Below are positions 1 through 8,755 of a stretch of DNA of 64,000 nt, piece after piece. Origin of the DNA: Mycobacterium heidelbergense (GTDB lineage Bacteria; Actinomycetota; Actinomycetes; Mycobacteriales; Mycobacteriaceae). How positions within the stretch are numbered: position 1 is the stretch's first letter; each line of letters starts with the position of its first letter. The position numbers and the translations under genes are program-made. A model generated the notes under the pieces. That model searched no databases, was not told where the DNA came from, and saw only the letters and a list, made by a program, of their open reading frames with translations. The stretch lies in the NCBI RefSeq assembly GCF_010730745.1, contig NZ_AP022615.1, forward strand, positions 2,480,001-2,544,000, read 5' to 3'.

Positions 1-39
1 CTGGTCATTCCCGGCTTTCCGCTCGTGCGGAGCGCCTAG
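1..39 (+). CDS. C-terminal tail of an upstream gene (partial)
   Basis: The first frame reads LVIPGFPLVRSA and stops at TAG 37-39, which is a plausible end of a gene entering from the left edge. By synteny with M. tuberculosis this would be the Rv3707c neighbour, but twelve residues cannot identify a family. The following stretch to 194 shows no gene and probably carries the promoter of the next one. Confidence 0.3.
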   Translation: MVIPGFPLVRSA

Positions 40-194
40 TGCGCCCGACGACCGCGATGTCGGTGGATGTGTGTCGCGGCGTCGTCAAAGAAGGACAACG
101 CGAAGGGCATGCCGGTTATCGGCTACGGCGCGGTCTGGGCTCACAGCTGTTACTTAAGTAGCGCATAGCCACAACTGTTGTTAACGCCCGCATC

Positions 195-587
195 ATGTGT
201 CTCATGAGTGAAACATCAGACACCCCGACTGTGCGGACTTCTACCGCAACAGCACCCGCGCCGGCGGCAGCGCCGGTGCTGCACAGGACCCCCAGGGTCT
301 TTCAATTCGCGGCCTGGGTCGCGATCGTCGCCGGGATCGTGTTCATCGTCGCGGTCATCTTCTTCACCGGCTTCACCCTCGGCAGGCACGCCGGTCACCA
401 CGGCGGCTTCCACCACCACCACAAGCACCACGCGATGATGATGCATCCGCACCGCTTCGGTCCGGGTGGCCCCGGTGGTCCGGGCGGTCCCGGGGCGATC
501 CAGGGCGGTGGGGCGGCCTCCGTAGCCCCCGGCGCCCCCGGACCCAGCCAGATTCCGTCGTCGGTCTCTCCCAGCCGGACGCCCTAG
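195..587 (+). CDS. His-rich, Gly/Pro-rich single-pass membrane protein
   Basis: No enzymatic domain is recognisable. The protein (130 aa, or 127 aa from the second ATG at 204) has an Ala/Pro/Thr-rich N-terminus and one hydrophobic helix at about residues 37-60. A dense His/Met cluster follows at about 65-87 (HHGGFHHHHKHHAMMMHPH), then a GGPGGPGG tail. It sits upstream of a paralogue with the same layout and the shared membrane stretch AWVxIVAGIVFI. The pair matches the position of the proline-rich Rv3706c/Rv3705A genes of M. tuberculosis. The His/Met cluster could bind metal ions, but that is inference only. Confidence 0.75.
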   Translation: MCLMSETSDTPTVRTSTATAPAPAAAPVLHRTPRVFQFAAWVAIVAGIVFIVAVIFFTGFTLGRHAGHHGGFHHHHKHHAMMMHPHRFGPGGPGGPGGPGAIQGGGAASVAPGAPGPSQIPSSVSPSRTP

Positions 588-639
588 GCGCTCGCGGAGT
601 AAACGGGACCCCGGCGTGCCGTTCACCCCACAACCAGTG

Positions 640-665
640 GCCCGGCGCTCGACTGAGCGCCGGGC
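640..665 (+). terminator. Perfect hairpin after the first His-rich gene
   Basis: GCCCGGCGCTC (640-650) and GAGCGCCGGGC (655-665) form an 11-bp perfect stem with a GACT loop, 50 bases past a stop codon. There is no clean T-run, as is common for mycobacterial intrinsic terminators. Confidence 0.5.
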
Positions 666-758
666 TGCGTGTCGTTTGACAACCGATAGGGCAATTCACA
701 GCAACATTTGTCGCGCGGACCTGTTATGCGGGTTGGTGGCGGGGGCAGTATTCAAGGC

Positions 759-1217
759 ATGACCGAAACACCCGAACCGTCAGCACAGCCGACTTCCGCC
801 GCCGCGGCTCCGCCGCCACCGCCAGCGTACGAGCGGGTCAAGCCGCCCAAGCTCTATGTGGCCGCAGCGTGGGTGGTGATCGTCGCCGGGATCGTCTTCA
901 TCCTCTCGACCGTCTTCTTCGCCGGCGCGATGGTCTTTGGGCTCAGCCATCACTGCTATCACCGCTATCACCACGACATGATGTACAAGCCCGGCGGCCC
1001 CTGGGGCCCGGGCGGCGGGCCGTGGCAGTTCGGCGGCCCGGGGGGCCCGGGGATGGCTCCCCCGTTCGGTCCAGTTGGCCCGCCACCGTGGCTCGGCCCG
1101 GGCGGCCCGGGTGGTCCGCCGGTCTTCGGCCCGGGTGGTCCGGGTGGCCCCGGCCAGCCGCCGACGACCAGCGCCCCCGCGCCGGCCCCGAACACGCCGG
1201 GCAATCCGCGCCCATAG
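759..1217 (+). CDS. Second His-rich, Pro/Gly-rich membrane protein
   Basis: This is a paralogue of the preceding gene (152 aa from the ATG at 759; an upstream in-frame start at 708 is possible but gives an unlikely leader). It has a Pro/Ala-rich cytosolic-looking N-terminus, one membrane helix at about 32-60 sharing AAWVVIVAGIVFI with its neighbour, and a short His/Tyr/Met cluster (HHCYHRYHHDMM). About 75 residues of GGP/GPGG low-complexity sequence follow. No known domain or catalytic motif is visible. The hairpin between the two genes suggests separate transcription units. Confidence 0.75.
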   Translation: MTETPEPSAQPTSAAAAPPPPPAYERVKPPKLYVAAAWVVIVAGIVFILSTVFFAGAMVFGLSHHCYHRYHHDMMYKPGGPWGPGGGPWQFGGPGGPGMAPPFGPVGPPPWLGPGGPGGPPVFGPGGPGGPGQPPTTSAPAPAPNTPGNPRP

Positions 1218-1299
1218 CTTTCCTTGATCCGTACCAAAAGAGTGCGCTGGCGTGACGCTCGCTGGAGAGCGGCTGGCCATATTGGCATGATCGAAAACC

Positions 1300-1728
1300 A
1301 TGACCATTGAAGTCGTATACACCACGGAATCCACGGCGACGGGCGGCGGCCGCGACGGCCACGTGAAGTCGGACGACGGCCGCATCGACCTTGACACCCG
1401 GCCGCCGACGGCGATGGGCGGCAACGGCGAGGGCACCAATCCCGAGCAGCTGTTCTCCGCGGGTTATGCCGCCTGCTTCCTGGGCGCGCTGCGCCTGGTG
1501 GCCGGCAAGTCAAAGGTCAAGCTCGACGACGGCACCAACGTGACCGTGCAGATCGGGTTCGGCAAGGATTCGGCGGGCGGCTTCGGGCTCACCGGAAAGA
1601 TCGTCGGGTACCTGCCGGGCGTGGAGCAAAGCGCGGCGGACGACCTGGTGCGCCAGGCCCACCAGGTGTGCCCGTATTCCAAGGCCACCCGCGGCAATGT
1701 CGACGTCGACGTCTCGGCCAAGGTTTAG
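1300..1728 (+). CDS. ohr: Organic hydroperoxide resistance protein (Ohr, OsmC fold)
   Basis: Ohr is a cytosolic thiol peroxidase that reduces organic and fatty-acid hydroperoxides. At 142 aa it has the usual Ohr length. The two redox cysteines are in the expected contexts: Cys59 in SAGYAACF and Cys124 in AHQVCPYS. Arg18, in the N-terminal GRDG segment, fits the conserved active-site arginine. The start MTIEVVYTTE is typical. No OhrR-type MarR regulator gene is adjacent. It lies between orthologues of Rv3705A and Rv3705c, a spot where M. tuberculosis has no such gene as far as I recall, so it looks like a lineage-specific insertion or retention. Confidence 0.93.
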   Translation: MTIEVVYTTESTATGGGRDGHVKSDDGRIDLDTRPPTAMGGNGEGTNPEQLFSAGYAACFLGALRLVAGKSKVKLDDGTNVTVQIGFGKDSAGGFGLTGKIVGYLPGVEQSAADDLVRQAHQVCPYSKATRGNVDVDVSAKV

Positions 1729-1738
1729 CCCAGTAACG

Positions 1739-2386
1739 ATGCGGATCTCCGCCGCGGTGGTGACCGTCGGTGTGGCCGTCGGGGGAGCGTTGGCGATCCC
1801 CGCCGCACACGCTCACCCGTCGGACCCGGGAGTGGTCAACTACGCGGTCCTCGGCAAAGGATCCGTTGGCAACATCGTCGGCGGGCCGATGGGCTGGGAG
1901 TCGCTGTTCACCCAGCCGTCCCAGACCTATTCGGTCGATCTTCCGGTGTGCAACAACTGGGCCGACATCGGGCTGCCCGAAGTCTACGACGACCCGGACC
2001 TGGCGTCGTTCAACGGAGCCACCACGCAGACGTCGGCCACCGACCAGACCCATTACGTCAAGCAGGCGGTCGGGGTGTTCGCGACCCCCGACGCCGCGGG
2101 CCGGGCCTTCCATCGGGTCGTGGACAGGACCGTTGGTTGCGCGGGGCAGACCACCGCGATGCACCTGGACAACGGGATCACGCAGGTGTGGTCGTTCGAC
2201 GGCGGGCCGGCGACGGGCACCGACGCGAGCTGGACGAAGCAGGAGGCGGGCACTGACCGCCGGTGCTTCGATCAAACCAGGCTGCGCGAAAACGTGTTGT
2301 TGCAGGCCAAGGTCTGCCAGTCTGGCAACGCGGGTCCCGCGGTCAACGTCTTGGCCGGGGCCATGCAGAACTCGCTGGGTCAGTAG
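1739..2386 (+). CDS. Secreted PknH-like extracellular-domain protein (Rv3705c-type)
   Basis: The predicted 215-aa exported protein starts at the ATG at 1739, which gives a clean signal peptide (MRISAAVVTVG...AHAHP) cleaved near residue 25. The mature part resembles the PknH extracellular sensor domain found in many mycobacterial lipoproteins and secreted proteins. Four cysteines (VCNNW, GCAGQ, RCFDQ, VCQSG) could form two disulfides. It stands immediately upstream of egtA on the same strand, as in M. tuberculosis, with about 155 bases between. The ligand is unknown. No lipobox cysteine is seen, so it is probably soluble in the cell wall. Confidence 0.8.
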   Translation: MRISAAVVTVGVAVGGALAIPAAHAHPSDPGVVNYAVLGKGSVGNIVGGPMGWESLFTQPSQTYSVDLPVCNNWADIGLPEVYDDPDLASFNGATTQTSATDQTHYVKQAVGVFATPDAAGRAFHRVVDRTVGCAGQTTAMHLDNGITQVWSFDGGPATGTDASWTKQEAGTDRRCFDQTRLRENVLLQAKVCQSGNAGPAVNVLAGAMQNSLGQ

Positions 2387-2542
2387 CGTGGACCCACGCA
2401 CTCGGGTCGGTCGCGCCTGGAAGATCCGGCGGGACGGGAATATGTCGGGGCAATCTGCTAGATGAAGTAGTGGCGACTATTTTTCCGTTAGCTGCGCAAC
2501 AAGCGGTCCGCGCCTGGTGCCCGGGCCCGAAGGGATCGTGAT

Positions 2543-3820
2543 ATGGCGTTCGCGGCTGTCAGCGCCGCCCAAGCGGAAATGGCCGACTCCTCGGCCGCCG
2601 CGCAGTACATAGCCGACACCTGCCTGCTAGACGCGCCGCTGGGGTCTGTCGGTCTCGAGATGGAAGGGCATTGCCACGACCCGGCCGACCCGTACCGCAG
2701 GCCGGGCTGGGACGAAATCACCGACGTTATCGACGATCTCCCCGCTCTGCCCAGCGGCAGCGCCGTCACCGTGGAACCGGGCGGCGCCGTCGAACTGTCC
2801 GGCCCGCCGGCCGACGGCCCGGTGGCCGCCATCGACGCGATGAATCGCGATCAGGCCGTGCTGCGATCGGCCTTCGCCGACGCCGGGCTAGGCCTGGTCT
2901 TCCTGGGGGCGGACCCGCTGCGGCCGCCGAAGCGCATCAACCCGGGCGCGCGTTATGACGCCATGGAGCGGTTCTTCGCCGCCAGCCGCTCCGGGGAGGC
3001 CGGCGCGGCGATGATGACGTCCACCGCATCCATCCAGGTCAACCTCGATGCCGGGCCGCGGGACGGGTGGGCGGCGCGGGTGCGTCTCGCGCACGCCCTG
3101 GGACCCACGATGATCGCGATCGCCGCCAACTCCCCGGTGCTCGGCGGCGAGTTCACCGGCTGGGTTTCCACGCGGCAAAGGGTGTGGGGCGATATGGACT
3201 CGGCGCGCTGCGGGCCGATCCTGGGTGCCAGCGGCGACGACCCGGGCACCGACTGGGCCCGCTACGCGCTCAAGGCTCCGGTGATGCTGGTGCGCCACCC
3301 GGACGCCGCAGAACTCACGGCGGTCACGCGGTGGGTGCCGTTCGCCGACTGGGTCGACGGCCGGGTCCTGCTCGGCGACCGCCGCCCGACCGTCGCCGAC
3401 CTGGAATACCACCTGACCACGCTCTTCCCGCCGGTACGCCCGAGGCGGTGGCTGGAAATCCGCTACCTCGACAGCGTGCCGGACGCCTTCTGGCCGGCCG
3501 TGGTGTTCACCCTGGTGGCGCTGCTCGACGACCCGGCGGCCGCCGACGCCGCGGCCGAGGCCGTCGAACCGGTGGCCACCACCTGGGACACCGCGGCCCG
3601 GGTCGGCCTGCGCGACCGGCGGCTGTACGAGGCGGCCAACGCGTGTGTGGCCGTGGCCGCCGAGAAGGCGCCCGCGGGGCTCAGCGACTCGATGCAGCGG
3701 TTGGTCCGCAGCGTCGAGCAGGGCCGATGTCCCGGCGACGACTTTTCCGACCAGGTGATCGAGCACGGGATCGCGGCTACGGTCTCGGAGGCCGCGCGAT
3801 GCTCGCAAGGGGGCTTGTGA
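2543..3820 (+). CDS. egtA: EgtA, glutamate-cysteine ligase of ergothioneine synthesis
   Basis: EgtA makes gamma-glutamylcysteine, the sulfur donor used by EgtB. The 425-aa protein has the actinobacterial EgtA/GshA layout with the early Glu-binding segment GLEMEGH and a central AIAANSPVLGG stretch. The ATG at 2543 follows GAAGGGATCGTGAT, a good ribosome site. It opens a five-gene operon in which each gene overlaps the next: egtB starts inside its last 22 bases. Family, length and context agree. Confidence 0.95.
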   Translation: MAFAAVSAAQAEMADSSAAAQYIADTCLLDAPLGSVGLEMEGHCHDPADPYRRPGWDEITDVIDDLPALPSGSAVTVEPGGAVELSGPPADGPVAAIDAMNRDQAVLRSAFADAGLGLVFLGADPLRPPKRINPGARYDAMERFFAASRSGEAGAAMMTSTASIQVNLDAGPRDGWAARVRLAHALGPTMIAIAANSPVLGGEFTGWVSTRQRVWGDMDSARCGPILGASGDDPGTDWARYALKAPVMLVRHPDAAELTAVTRWVPFADWVDGRVLLGDRRPTVADLEYHLTTLFPPVRPRRWLEIRYLDSVPDAFWPAVVFTLVALLDDPAAADAAAEAVEPVATTWDTAARVGLRDRRLYEAANACVAVAAEKAPAGLSDSMQRLVRSVEQGRCPGDDFSDQVIEHGIAATVSEAARCSQGGL

Positions 3821-5160
3821 CTTCCGCTGACGATTCCGACCCCCGGCGCCCGGCTGCGCCGCGCTTGCGATCGTCATCCCGGGAGAGGCTTGCCGACGAT
3901 TTGGCGCGGGCGCGGGCGCGAACGCTGCGGTTGGTCGATTTCGACGACGCCGAACTGTACCGGCAGTACGACCCGCTGATGAGCCCCCTGGTGTGGGACC
4001 TGGCGCATATCGGCCAGCAGGAAGAGCTGTGGCTGTTGCGAGGCGGCGACCCGGATCGTCCCGGGATCTTGGCGCCGGCCGTCGAGGGCCTCTACGACGC
4101 GTTCGAACACTCCCGGGCCAGTCGCGTCGAGTTGCCGCTGCTGTCGCCCGAGCGGGCGCGATCGTATTGCCGGACGGTGCGGTCCGCCGCGCTGGACGCC
4201 CTGGACGCCCTGCCCGACGACGGCGACGGCTTCGTCTACGGGCTGGTGGTCAGCCACGAAAACCAGCACGACGAAACCATGCTGCAGGCGTTGAACTTGC
4301 GCGCCGGCGCGCCGCTGCTGCCCGACGCTGCCGCCGTGCCCGCGGGCCGGCCGGGATTGGCCGGAACGTCGGTGCCGGTGCCGGGCGGCCCGTTCGTGTT
4401 GGGTGTGGACGCCGCCAGCGAACCGTACTCGCTCGACAACGAACGCCCCGCCCACGTCGTCGACGTCCCCACGTTCCGGATCGGCCGGGTGCCGGTCACC
4501 AACGGTGAATGGCAACAGTTCATCGACGACGGTGGTTACCGCGAGCCGAGGTGGTGGTCGACGCGCGGCTGGCGGCACCGTCGCAGCGCGGGCCTGACCG
4601 CGCCGCAATTCTGGAGCTCCGACGGCAGAACGCGCACCCGATTCGGCCACATCGAAGACATTCCCCCCGACGAGCCCGTCCAGCACGTCTCGTACTTCGA
4701 GGCCGAGGCCTACGCGGCCTGGGCCGGCGCCCGGCTGCCCACCGAGATGGAATGGGAGAAGACCTGCGCGTGGGATCCGGCGACCAACACCCGGCGCCGC
4801 TACCCCTGGGGTGCGGCGGATCCCGCGGAAAACCTCGCCAATCTGGGCGGCGCGGCGCTGCGCCCGGCGCCGGTCGGCGCCTATCCGGCCGGTGCCTCGG
4901 CCTACGGGGCGGAGCAGATGCTGGGCGACGTCTGGGAGTGGACCTCCTCGCCGTTGCGTCCGTGGCCGGGCTTTGTCCCGATGATCTACGAGCGCTACTC
5001 GCAGCCCTTCTTCGACGGCGACTACCGGGTGCTGCGCGGCGGCTCGTGGGCCGTGGGGCCCACCATCCTGCGGCCCAGCTTCCGCAACTGGGACCATCCG
5101 TACCGTCGCCAGATCTTCTCCGGCGTCCGCCTGGCGTGGTCCGTCGAGGATCGCGCCTGA
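3799..5160 (+). CDS. egtB: EgtB, hercynine oxygenase (iron-dependent sulfoxide synthase)
   Basis: EgtB joins gamma-Glu-Cys to hercynine with O2 and Fe(II). An N-terminal DinB-like part supplies the iron ligands (His70 in DLAHIGQQ; His153 and His157 in SHENQHDE). A C-terminal formylglycine-enzyme-like domain follows, ending RNWDHPYRRQIFSGVRLAW. The ATG at 3799 has GGAGG seven bases upstream. A GTG at 3817 overlapping the egtA stop is the alternative, giving 448 instead of 453 residues. Either way the N-terminus is some 20 residues longer than the M. smegmatis enzyme as I recall it. Confidence 0.95.
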   Translation: MLARGLVTSADDSDPRRPAAPRLRSSSRERLADDLARARARTLRLVDFDDAELYRQYDPLMSPLVWDLAHIGQQEELWLLRGGDPDRPGILAPAVEGLYDAFEHSRASRVELPLLSPERARSYCRTVRSAALDALDALPDDGDGFVYGLVVSHENQHDETMLQALNLRAGAPLLPDAAAVPAGRPGLAGTSVPVPGGPFVLGVDAASEPYSLDNERPAHVVDVPTFRIGRVPVTNGEWQQFIDDGGYREPRWWSTRGWRHRRSAGLTAPQFWSSDGRTRTRFGHIEDIPPDEPVQHVSYFEAEAYAAWAGARLPTEMEWEKTCAWDPATNTRRRYPWGAADPAENLANLGGAALRPAPVGAYPAGASAYGAEQMLGDVWEWTSSPLRPWPGFVPMIYERYSQPFFDGDYRVLRGGSWAVGPTILRPSFRNWDHPYRRQIFSGVRLAWSVEDRA

Positions 5161-5873
5161 TGTGCCGCCACCTCGGCTGGCTGGGCGCCGACGTCACGGT
5201 CTCCTCGCTGGTGCTCGACCCGCCGCACGGCCTGCTCGTGCAGTCGTATGCCCCGCGCCGGCAGAAGCACGGCCTGATGAACGCCGACGGTTGGGGGATC
5301 GGGTTTTTCGATCGTTCTTTGGAAGGTGACACGCCGCGGCGCTGGCGCAGCCAGGCGCCGCTGTGGGGCGACGTCTCCTTCGGCTCGGTGGCGCCGGCGC
5401 TGCGCAGCCACTGCGTCGTGGCCGCGGTGCGCTCGGCGAGCGTCGGCATGCCGATCGAGGCCAGCGCGACGGCGCCCTTCACCGACGGCCGGTGGTTGTT
5501 GTCGCACAACGGCATCGTCGACCGCGCCGTACTGCCGCTCACCTCGTCGGCCGAATCGGCATGCGACAGCGCCATACTCGCGGCCACCATCTTCGCGCGT
5601 GGGCTCGACGCGCTGGGCGACACCATCGCCGAAATAGGAACGGCCGACCCACTCGCGCGGCTTAACGTGTTGGCCGCCAACGGCTCTCGGCTACTGGCTA
5701 CCGTGTGGGGCGACACCTTGTCGATCCTGCGTCGCACTGACGGCGTGGTGCTCGCGAGCGAGCCATACGACGACGCGCCCGAGTGGGACGACGTGCCGGA
5801 CCGCCACCTCGTCGAAGTCACGCCGCAGCGGGTCACGCTGACCGCGCTGAACGCCACGAAAGGATCTCGATGA
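5160..5873 (+). CDS. egtC: EgtC, gamma-glutamyl-hercynylcysteine sulfoxide amidohydrolase
   Basis: EgtC is a class II (Ntn) glutamine-amidotransferase-fold hydrolase that removes the glutamate from the EgtB product. After Met removal Cys2 (MCRHLGW) is the N-terminal nucleophile. NADGWGIGF and LSHNG are the usual substrate-pocket motifs. The start overlaps the egtB stop as TGATG, and the end overlaps egtD as ATGA. Length is 237 aa, as expected. Confidence 0.95.
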   Translation: MCRHLGWLGADVTVSSLVLDPPHGLLVQSYAPRRQKHGLMNADGWGIGFFDRSLEGDTPRRWRSQAPLWGDVSFGSVAPALRSHCVVAAVRSASVGMPIEASATAPFTDGRWLLSHNGIVDRAVLPLTSSAESACDSAILAATIFARGLDALGDTIAEIGTADPLARLNVLAANGSRLLATVWGDTLSILRRTDGVVLASEPYDDAPEWDDVPDRHLVEVTPQRVTLTALNATKGSR

Positions 5874-6835
5874 CGCTGACGCTGTCCAACCACCTCGCCG
5901 CCGACTCGGCGTATCGGGCATTGCGCCGCGACGTGTCAGAGGGCCTGCGCGGGACGCCGAAGTCGTTGCCGCCCAAGTGGTTTTACGACTCGGTGGGCAG
6001 CGACCTGTTCGACCGGATCACCCGGCTGCCGGAGTACTACCCGACCCGCGCCGAGGCCGAGATCCTGCGCGCCCGATCGGCCGAGATCGCGTCGGCCAGC
6101 GGGGCCGACACCCTGGTCGAGTTGGGCGCCGGAACGTCGGAGAAGACCCGGCGGCTGCTGGACGCTCTCCGCGATCGCGGGTCGCTGCGCGGATTCGTGC
6201 CGTTCGACGTCGACGCCGGCATGCTGTCCGCGACCGCGACCGCCATCCAGCGTGAATACCCGGGCGTCGAGATCCGAGCCGTCTGTGGGGATTTCGAGGA
6301 ACACCTGACCGAGATTCCCGGCGGTGGGCGGCGGTTGTTCGTGTTCCTGGGGTCGACGATCGGCAACCTCACGCCGGAGCCGCGCGCGGAGTTCCTCTCG
6401 ACGTTGGCAACGGTGATGCGGCCGGGCGACGGCCTGCTGCTGGGCACCGACCTGGTCAAGGACACCGGCCGGCTGGTGCGCGCCTACGACGACGCGGCCG
6501 GGGTGACGGCGGCGTTCAACCGCAACGTGCTCGCGGTGATCAACCGGCAGCTCGACGCCGACTTCGACGTCGGCGCCTACCAGCACGTGGCCCGCTGGAA
6601 CGCCGAGGGGGAGCGCATCGAAATGTGGCTGCGCGCCGGCAGTTTCCAGCGGGTGCGGGTGGGCGCGCTCGACCTGACCGTCGACTTCGCGGCCGGCGAG
6701 GAAATGCTCACCGAGGTGTCGTGCAAGTTCCGTCCCGACGGGGTGAGCGCCGAATTGGCCGGCGCGGGACTGCGCCGCATTCGGTGGTGGACCGACGGCG
6801 CGGGCGACTTCGGGCTCTCCCTGGCCGTGAAGTGA
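5870..6835 (+). CDS. egtD: EgtD, histidine N-alpha-trimethyltransferase
   Basis: EgtD converts histidine to hercynine with three SAM molecules, the first committed step. The 321-aa protein has the EgtD signature: PPKWFYDSVGSDLFDRIT near the N-terminus, the SAM-binding ELGAGTSEKT loop and FVFLGSTIGN. The ATG at 5870 overlaps the stop of egtC (ATGA) and is preceded by AAAGGATCTCG. It sits fourth in the operon, and its 3' end overlaps egtE. Confidence 0.96.
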   Translation: MTLTLSNHLAADSAYRALRRDVSEGLRGTPKSLPPKWFYDSVGSDLFDRITRLPEYYPTRAEAEILRARSAEIASASGADTLVELGAGTSEKTRRLLDALRDRGSLRGFVPFDVDAGMLSATATAIQREYPGVEIRAVCGDFEEHLTEIPGGGRRLFVFLGSTIGNLTPEPRAEFLSTLATVMRPGDGLLLGTDLVKDTGRLVRAYDDAAGVTAAFNRNVLAVINRQLDADFDVGAYQHVARWNAEGERIEMWLRAGSFQRVRVGALDLTVDFAAGEEMLTEVSCKFRPDGVSAELAGAGLRRIRWWTDGAGDFGLSLAVK

Positions 6836-7977
6836 CCGACAGCGATTCGCTGGCCGACCGATGGCGGGCGGCCCGCCCGCCGATGGCCGGGCTGCACCTG
6901 GACAGCGCGGCCTGCTCGCGCCAGAGCCTCGCGGTCATCGACGCCACCGCCCGGCACGCGCGCAACGAGGCCGAACTCGGCGGCTATGTCGCGGCCGAGG
7001 CGGCCGCCCCCGTGCTCGACGCCGGACGCGTCGCCTTCGCCGCGCTGAGCGGCATGCCCGATGCCGAGGTGGTGTACGCCACCGGCTCGCTGAACGCGTT
7101 GGATCTGCTGCTGGGCAGCTGGCCGGCGGACCGAAGGACGCTGGCCTGCCTGCCCGGCGAATACGGTCCGAACCTGGCCATGATGGCCGCCCACGGATTC
7201 GACCGCCGGCTGCTGCCGACCCGCGATGACGACCGGCTCGCGCTCGACGACGCGGCGTTCGCCCTCGAGAGCGACCCGCCCGATTTGGTCCACCTGACCG
7301 CGGTGGCCAGCCACAGCGGTGTGGTGCAACCGCTTTCGATGATCGCGAAGCTCTGCGCCGAGTTGGGGCTGCCGCTGGTGGTGGACGCCGCGCAGGCGCT
7401 GGGCCAGGTGGACTGCGCGGTGGGTGCCGACGTCACGTATTCGTCGTCGCGCAAGTGGATCGCCGGCCCGCGGGGGGTGGGCTTCCTCGCGGTGCGGCGC
7501 GGTCTGATGGAGCGGTTGCGTCCGCGGCTGCCGGCACCGGAGTGGGCGCCGGAGATGACGGTGGCCCGGCAGCTCGAGTTCGGCGAGGCCAATATCGCCG
7601 CGCGCGTGGGTTTTTCGGTGGCGCTGGGGGAGCATCTGGCGTACGGGCCGCAGGCCGTGCGCGCACGGTTGGCTGAGCTGGGCGGCATCAGCAGGGCGGT
7701 GCTCGCCGATGTGCCCGGGTGGGCGGTGGTCGAAGAGGCCGAGGAGCCGAGCGCGATCACCACCCTGGCCCCGGCCGACGGCGCCGACCCGCAGGCCGTG
7801 CGGTCCTGGCTGCTGGCCGAGCGGCGGATCCTGACCACGTTCGTCGGGGCGCAGCGGGCGCCCCTGGAGCTCACCGCGCCGGTGCTGCGGATCTCGCCCC
7901 ACGTCGACACGACGGCGGAGGATCTGGAGACCTTCGCCGAAGCGCTGATCGCCGCGACCGCGGCGACCTCCCCTTGA
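6832..7977 (+). CDS. egtE: EgtE, PLP-dependent ergothioneine C-S lyase
   Basis: EgtE cleaves hercynylcysteine sulfoxide to release ergothioneine. It is a fold-type I, cysteine-desulfurase-like PLP enzyme of 381 aa. The PLP lysine is Lys208 in SSSRKWIAGPRG, and VVDAAQALGQ around residue 185 carries the ring-stacking Asp. It starts with GTG at 6832, overlapping the egtD stop (GTGA), and is the last gene of the egt operon. A palindromic convergent junction follows. Confidence 0.94.
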   Translation: MTDSDSLADRWRAARPPMAGLHLDSAACSRQSLAVIDATARHARNEAELGGYVAAEAAAPVLDAGRVAFAALSGMPDAEVVYATGSLNALDLLLGSWPADRRTLACLPGEYGPNLAMMAAHGFDRRLLPTRDDDRLALDDAAFALESDPPDLVHLTAVASHSGVVQPLSMIAKLCAELGLPLVVDAAQALGQVDCAVGADVTYSSSRKWIAGPRGVGFLAVRRGLMERLRPRLPAPEWAPEMTVARQLEFGEANIAARVGFSVALGEHLAYGPQAVRARLAELGGISRAVLADVPGWAVVEEAEEPSAITTLAPADGADPQAVRSWLLAERRILTTFVGAQRAPLELTAPVLRISPHVDTTAEDLETFAEALIAATAATSP

Positions 7978-8047
7978 CGCCGAGCGTCACGCCAGAGTGG
8001 CGGCGGGTGCCGAGAGTCACGCTAGCGTGACAGCGGCCAGGTAACCG
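7978..8047. repeat. Palindromic convergent junction after egtE
   Basis: Between two convergent genes lies GTCACGCTAGCGTGAC (8016-8031), a perfect 16-bp palindrome. It is preceded by a related copy, GAGCGTCACGCC, at 7982-7993. It probably serves as a bidirectional terminator. Similar GAGCGTG/GAGTGC-type palindromes recur at other convergent junctions in this window. Confidence 0.55.
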
Positions 8048-8737
8048 TCAGCGCGCCTTGTGCGCCGTCAACAGGTAGGCCGGCAGCTTCATCCGGCCCT
8101 TTTCATCGCGGTCGTGCGGCGGAAACTCGAACGGCGCGTCCGAGACCTGGGGAATGTTCGCGTGGATGTGGGCGGGCCGGACCTCGTCGACCTCCCAGTA
8201 CTTGCCGACCGCGGCGCGCAGCTCGTCCTCGTCGACCTCGTTGGGCTGGGGTTCCATCTCGGCGGGGAAGGCGCCCTTGGCGAACACCAGCACGAAGTAG
8301 CTGGCCCCCGGGGCCGCCGCGCGGTGTACCGCGCTCACATACCCGTCCCGGCCCTCGACGGGCAGCGAGTGAAACAGCGTGCTGTCGACCACCGTGGTGA
8401 ACCGGCCCTCGGAACCCGGCGGGTAGCCGGTGAAATCGGTGATGTCGGCCTGCGCGAAGCTGGCGGTAGTCAGGCCGCGGTCGGTGGCCGCCCTGGTGGC
8501 CGCCGCGACGGCGGTCGGCGTGAGGTCGATGCCCACCACGGTGTAGCCGTCCGCGGCCAGGGCCAACGACAGCTCGGCGACCCCGCACCCGGCGTCCAGC
8601 ACGTCGCTGCGAAACTTGCCGGCCGCGATCAGCGCCGCCAATTCCGGCTGCGGCTCGCCGATGTTCCACGGCGGCGGGCCCTCGAATCCGCCCTGCTCGC
8701 GGTACACGCTGTCCCAGTCCATGATTTCCGACGACAT
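8048..8737 (-). CDS. Class I SAM-dependent methyltransferase (Rv3699-type)
   Basis: A 229-aa soluble methyltransferase of unknown substrate. SAM motif I is VLDAGCGVAELSLALA, motif II ends VVGIDLTPTAV, and the acidic QADITDF follows. The N-terminal WDSVYREQGGFEGPPPWNIGEPQPEL segment is typical of thiopurine/tellurite-type methyltransferase relatives. It lies 18 bases downstream of a glutamate-cysteine-ligase-like gene on the same strand, so the two are almost certainly co-transcribed, convergent to the egt operon. Confidence 0.88.
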   Translation of the reverse strand: MSSEIMDWDSVYREQGGFEGPPPWNIGEPQPELAALIAAGKFRSDVLDAGCGVAELSLALAADGYTVVGIDLTPTAVAAATRAATDRGLTTASFAQADITDFTGYPPGSEGRFTTVVDSTLFHSLPVEGRDGYVSAVHRAAAPGASYFVLVFAKGAFPAEMEPQPNEVDEDELRAAVGKYWEVDEVRPAHIHANIPQVSDAPFEFPPHDRDEKGRMKLPAYLLTAHKAR

Positions 8738-8755
8738 GGCTTCCCCTCCGCGCTG

